In this document: positions 5,922 to 8,526 of the stretch, in pieces
How positions within the stretch are numbered: the stretch's first letter is position 1
How the letters are laid out: each line of letters starts with the position of its first letter
Assembly (NCBI GenBank): GCA_947632355.1
Contig: CANROY010000045.1
Coordinates: 1-8,526 of the forward strand
DNA: 8,526 bases
Origin: an uncultured Bacilli bacterium
GTDB lineage: Bacteria; Bacillota_I; Bacilli_A; RF39; UBA660
Reading direction: 5' to 3'
Notes under the pieces: model-generated
The model's database searches: none
What the model saw: the letters and a program-made list of their open reading frames with translations, nothing else
Told to the model about the DNA's origin: nothing
Made by a program: the position numbers and the translations under genes

Positions 5922-6716
5922 CTAACCTCCATAAATTGTAATATTTTTAATTGCTGTATTGTATATTACTTTTGAAATACTATACAATACTAGTATCCAA
6001 ATAAATTGTCTTATTAAAATGATAGAAATGCCCGTAATTGAATTCATACCTAGCAATGTTGTAGTAGGACTATAGATTAAATCAGTGAAAGGAAGAATAT
6101 TCATTATCTTTGCTATAATGGTTGGAAAAAATTCTAACGGAGCAATTGCACCGGATAGTATTGTAATGAGTGATTTTTTTAGAACTTGTAATCCCCAATC
6201 TGATGTTGTATAAAATGTCATTAATCCAAAAATCAACTCTATAAAAAAGATTATGATGATTGATAAAAATGTGATTAAAACGAAAAATAAGATATTGATA
6301 AAATGAAAAGATAAATTTATATGAAATAACACAGATAAGATAATAAAAGTGGGCATAGAGATAATCATAACTTGTCTTAAAACCATACCTAGTTTATAAC
6401 AAAAAAAGTATTTCATATAATCTATGGGATATAGTAATTCCATATTTATTCTACCATTTTTAATACTAGATGCTATATATTCATTAATACCCCAAGTCAT
6501 AATATGATTAAGGGAATATGCAACTGCATAATATACGATTAAGGTTTCTAAATTCATACCATTTATTGAAACAGTGCCACCATATATGGCTTTCCAAATA
6601 AATATTAATACGGAAACTTCAATAATTCGATTCACAATAGATAAAAGATTATCAATTTTATAAACAAATCCTTTTTTAAAGGAAGATTTAATAATACCAA
6701 AATAATTATTCAACAT
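5922..6716 (-). CDS. ABC-2 exporter permease (DUF990/COG4587-like)
   Basis: The 264-residue product has six hydrophobic helices at about 25-45, 57-77, 114-134, 138-166, 181-205 and 231-255. The cytoplasmic loop after helix 2 reads E-Y-I-A-S-S-I-K-N-G-R-I-N-M-E-L-L-Y-P-I-D-Y (79-100), the gate-side motif of ABC2_membrane_6 (DUF990) permeases. A P-x-x-x-x-P segment (193-198) follows the long helix 5, also usual in this family. It would form a heterodimeric channel with the downstream permease, driven by the upstream ATPase. The ATG at 6716 lies inside the end of the ATPase gene (11-nt overlap) and has GAGGT 7 nt upstream, so translation is coupled. No signal peptide is expected. Confidence 0.87.
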   Translation of the reverse strand: MLNNYFGIIKSSFKKGFVYKIDNLLSIVNRIIEVSVLIFIWKAIYGGTVSINGMNLETLIVYYAVAYSLNHIMTWGINEYIASSIKNGRINMELLYPIDYMKYFFCYKLGMVLRQVMIISMPTFIILSVLFHINLSFHFINILFFVLITFLSIIIIFFIELIFGLMTFYTTSDWGLQVLKKSLITILSGAIAPLEFFPTIIAKIMNILPFTDLIYSPTTTLLGMNSITGISIILIRQFIWILVLYSISKVIYNTAIKNITIYGG

Positions 6717-7707
6717 TGGTATGACCTCTATAAATATCTTTTAATATTTCTTCAAATTTTGCTTCATTGGTTTCAACATTTTCAATCGTATAATATTTCT
6801 TAAATAAATCAATTATCTCGACAATTGAAATTTTTTGGGAATTATATTTAATTTTTATATAATTTTTTGTTTCTTCTACAATTTGCATTTCGTTATTCAT
6901 TTTAATCTTGGCAATATAAGATTCGCTTTCTTTTTTAAATATAGTGACAAAATCATTATTGGAATATTTAATCTTAAAAGTATTAATACTACCATCATAA
7001 ATTATACAACCTTTATCAATAAGAATGATTCTATCACATAATTCTTCTACATCTTTAATATCATGTGTAGTTAATAGGATAGTTGTATGAAATTCTTTAT
7101 TGACTTCTTTTATAAATTTTCTTATATTTTCTTTTACTAAAACATCTAATCCTATTGTTGGTTCATCTAAATAAACGATTTTAGGTTTATGTAAAAATGT
7201 TGCTGCTATTTCACATTTCATTTTTTGACCTAAACTTAAATTTTTTACTTGTTTATTTAATAATTCCTGTAATTCTAATTTTTCAATAATCCAATTGAGA
7301 TTACTTTCGTATTCTTTTTTGGACATTTTATAAAGACTACCAATTAGTTTAAAGGATTCTATAACAGGTAAATCCCACCATAACTGCGTTTTTTGACCAA
7401 AGACAGCCCCTATTTGAAAATTATTTTCTATTCTATTTTTATAGGGAACAATTCCATTAACTTCAATTTCACCACTTGTTGGTGTTAATAATCCTGTTAA
7501 CATTTTAATGGTTGTACTTTTACCAGCACCATTTTCACCTAAGTAGCCAACAATTTCTCCTTCTTTGATTTCAAAAGAAATATTTTGAACGGCTTTAAAA
7601 GTTTCAGTTTTAGGATTTAAAATGTGTTTTATATATCCAATGAATCCATTTTCGTGTTTCGATATTTTATATTCTTTTGAAATGTTTTTAACTTTTATAA
7701 TATTCAT
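6706..7707 (-). CDS. ABC exporter ATP-binding protein (COG4586-like)
   Basis: This 333-residue ATPase powers the two-permease exporter encoded downstream. All nucleotide-binding motifs are visible: Walker A G57-E-N-G-A-G-K63-S-T65, Q-loop G-Q105-K, signature L157-S-L-G-Q161 (L instead of the first G of LSGGQ, a variant common in this subfamily), Walker B I-V-Y-L-D181-E182-P, D-loop G-L-D188 and H-loop T-T-H215-D. An insertion with W-W-D-L-P (110-114) after the Q-loop is typical of COG4586 proteins. About 90 residues after the core form a C-terminal accessory domain. The start ATG is at 7707, with AGGTG (complement of 7714-7718) 6 nt upstream; in-frame GTG at 7716 and ATG at 7713 lie in or next to that site. 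It is first in the operon, divergent from the WYL regulator. Confidence 0.93.
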   Translation of the reverse strand: MNIIKVKNISKEYKISKHENGFIGYIKHILNPKTETFKAVQNISFEIKEGEIVGYLGENGAGKSTTIKMLTGLLTPTSGEIEVNGIVPYKNRIENNFQIGAVFGQKTQLWWDLPVIESFKLIGSLYKMSKKEYESNLNWIIEKLELQELLNKQVKNLSLGQKMKCEIAATFLHKPKIVYLDEPTIGLDVLVKENIRKFIKEVNKEFHTTILLTTHDIKDVEELCDRIILIDKGCIIYDGSINTFKIKYSNNDFVTIFKKESESYIAKIKMNNEMQIVEETKNYIKIKYNSQKISIVEIIDLFKKYYTIENVETNEAKFEEILKDIYRGHTNVE

Positions 7708-7726
7708 TGACATCACCTATGCCTTT

Positions 7727-7754
7727 ATTTTACCATAAATGAATAGGTTTTACA
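7727..7754 (-). promoter_or_regulatory. Promoter of the ABC exporter operon
   Basis: On the minus strand TAAAAT (complement of 7727-7732) is preceded by TGG, an extended -10; a weak -35, TGTAAA (complement of 7749-7754), lies 16 nt upstream. Transcription would start near 7721, about 13 nt before the ATG at 7707. Confidence 0.5.
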
Positions 7755-7784
7755 TTTTTGTTTACTAAAATTTGGAGTATGTTA

Positions 7785-7834
7785 TTCAATTTGATTTTGA
7801 GTAGTTGGTGAAAAATATGAAAATTTAAATTGAA
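7785..7834. repeat. Inverted repeat in the divergent promoter region
   Basis: TTCAATTT at 7785-7792 and AAATTGAA at 7827-7834 are exact inverted copies 34 nt apart, centred between the two divergent promoters. In such A+T-rich DNA an 8-bp repeat may arise by chance. Its position would suit a regulator acting on both genes. Confidence 0.3.
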
Positions 7835-7841
7835 GAGTAGT

Positions 7842-7855
7842 TTTTCTTTAGAAAA
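7842..7855. promoter_or_regulatory. Candidate operator in the promoter spacer
   Basis: TTTTC-TTTA-GAAAA is a perfect 5-bp-arm palindrome lying between the -35 and -10 positions of the regulator gene's promoter. A protein bound here would block RNA polymerase. It is simple and A+T-rich, so this is tentative. Confidence 0.3.
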
Positions 7856-7856
7856 G

Positions 7857-7865
7857 TGCTATAAT
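7857..7865 (+). promoter_or_regulatory. Extended -10 promoter of the WYL regulator gene
   Basis: TGCTATAAT at 7857-7865 is identical to the extended -10 of cdaA. No good -35 is seen. The start of transcription near 7872 gives a leader of about 20 nt with AGGAGG at 7880-7885, 6 nt before the ATG. Confidence 0.65.
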
Positions 7866-7867
7866 AG

Positions 7868-7877
7868 ATAACGTTAT
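7868..7877. promoter_or_regulatory. Candidate operator at the regulator's transcription start
   Basis: ATAACGTTAT is a perfect 10-bp palindrome placed at the expected transcription start of the regulator gene. Its core AACGTT returns at 7907-7912 inside the coding region, 37 bp away centre to centre. It could be an autoregulation site; only the palindrome is observed. Confidence 0.35.
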
Positions 7878-7891
7878 TTAGGAGGTATACT

Positions 7892-8371
7892 ATGTCTAAA
7901 ATTAGTAACGTTCTTACAATGCTTGAATACTTAAGTTCTGGAAGAAAATATAGTATTCAAGAATTATCTGAAAAACTAGAAGTATCCCCTAGAATGATAC
8001 GAGTTTATAAAGAGGAAATAGAAAAAGCCGGCATTTATATTGATACGATTAAAGGTCCATATGGAGGTTATGTTTTAAATCAAAATATTAATGTTCCAAA
8101 AAGATTTATTACACCAAATGCCATCAATGTTAAGAATAAAGATTTTTTGAATTTAATAAATCGAGCAATAAAAGAAAAGAGAAAATGTTTGATTGAATAT
8201 TATTCTAAAGATGAAAAAAGTATTTCAAAAAGAACGATTCACCCTTATGATTTAATTCTTCTAGGAAATGAATGGGGAGTTGCTGCTTATTGTGAATTGA
8301 AAGAAGAAATCAGACACTTTTATATTAATCGAATTAAATCAATAGAAATTTTAGAAAATTTTTATAACTGA
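7892..8371 (+). CDS. Short HTH-WYL transcriptional regulator
   Basis: The 159-residue product joins an N-terminal HTH_11 winged helix (about 4-62; recognition helix near V31-S-P-R-M-I-R-V-Y-K, wing G55-P-Y-G-G-Y) to a WYL domain (about 87-156). WYL domains sense ligands, often nucleic acids or nucleotides, and steer the attached DNA-binding part. The typical W-Y-L stretch is replaced by E-W128-G-V-A-A-Y; the later F-Y-I-N-R-I-K (143-149) is well kept. Members of the YafY/PafC type are usually about 300 residues with a further C-terminal domain and a longer linker; here both are missing, yet the frame is intact and ends in TGA. Because it lies divergent to the exporter operon with palindromes between, it most likely regulates itself and the exporter. 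It uses AGA and CGA for arginine, like the exporter genes. Confidence 0.88.
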   Translation: MSKISNVLTMLEYLSSGRKYSIQELSEKLEVSPRMIRVYKEEIEKAGIYIDTIKGPYGGYVLNQNINVPKRFITPNAINVKNKDFLNLINRAIKEKRKCLIEYYSKDEKSISKRTIHPYDLILLGNEWGVAAYCELKEEIRHFYINRIKSIEILENFYN

Positions 8372-8428
8372 CATATATATTGCCACTTCTTTTGTTATTC
8401 TATAACTAGAAAAAGGAGATGTTTTGTT

Positions 8429-8526
8429 ATGATAAATCATATACACATAGAAACAACAGAAATTAATTTTTCAAAACTTGAAGAAAGATTATTTCAAATA
8501 AATGATCCTAAATTATTTACAAATTT
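8429..8526 (+). CDS. Start of an unidentified gene (partial)
   Basis: An ATG at 8429 preceded by AAAGGAG (8412-8418, spacing 10 nt) opens a frame that runs off the window. The 32 visible residues begin MINHIHIETTEINFSKLEERL and continue with FQINDPKLFTN. There is no signal peptide or membrane helix and no motif that I recognise. It lies 57 nt after the WYL regulator in the same orientation, with no clear terminator between, so the two may be co-transcribed. A poor promoter-like pair (TTGCCA at 8380-8385, TATAAC at 8401-8406, 15-nt spacer) is also present. Confidence 0.6.
   Translation, partial: MINHIHIETTEINFSKLEERLFQINDPKLFTN

Noticed and set aside
6835..7041. Plus-strand open frame of 68 codons inside the ATPase gene
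   Set aside because: Its Phe/Ile/Asn-rich translation is the antisense of a Lys/Glu-rich coding region; no ribosome site.
7708..7891. A riboswitch or structured leader before the exporter or regulator
   Set aside because: Both predicted leaders are only about 13-20 nt long, too short for such an element.
8369..8431. TGA at 8369 as a read-through codon joining the WYL regulator to the next gene, since the two are in the same frame with no other stop between
   Set aside because: Trp is written TGG elsewhere in the window, the joining 20 codons do not look like protein, and the second gene has its own AAAGGAG and ATG. Same-frame placement has a one-in-three chance.

Overview
The window looks like a piece of chromosome from a low-GC Gram-positive bacterium (Bacillota, class Bacilli or an uncultured Mollicutes-like relative). 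This is inferred from the strong A+T bias, the purine-rich GGAGG-type ribosome binding sites before almost every gene, the adjacent cdaA and cdaR genes, and a tRNA-Cys with an encoded CCA. Tryptophan is written TGG in the codons checked and the ORFs are intact with TGA as a stop, so the standard bacterial code applies. The exact genus cannot be read from the sequence.

Left part (1-4869), mostly plus strand. It holds the tail of a YebC/PmpR-type regulator, a convergent 55-residue basic protein not in a known family, then cdaA and cdaR overlapping by 8 nt. These two encode the membrane cyclic-di-AMP synthase and its extracytoplasmic YbbR-domain regulator. Instead of glmM, the usual third gene in many Bacillota, a three-LysM protein without signal peptide follows. 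After a terminator comes a five-helix membrane protein with a large extracellular part that begins with a DUF4352-like domain. These genes fit a theme of envelope and osmotic homeostasis, but only the CdaA/CdaR pairing is established biology.

Middle (4870-5117). A monocistronic tRNA-Cys(GCA) has a near-consensus promoter and is followed by a hairpin terminator that can also serve the convergent operon.

Right part (5118-8526). A three-gene minus-strand ABC-2 exporter operon (ATPase, permease, permease; COG4586/4587/3694 type) is transcribed divergently from a short HTH-WYL regulator. The 184-nt divergent gap holds two outward extended -10 promoters and several small palindromes, which suggests that the regulator controls itself and the exporter. 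A further gene starts at 8429 and runs off the window. Arginine and isoleucine codon use in this block differs clearly from the cdaA side (no CGT in 19 Arg codons, against 6 of 12 in cdaA), so the block beside the tRNA gene may be acquired. No CRISPR array, insertion sequence, phage gene or clearly new defence system was seen. The most interesting items are the DGG variant of the CdaA active-site motif, the N-terminal extension of CdaR, the unlinked LysM gene, and the regulator/exporter block.
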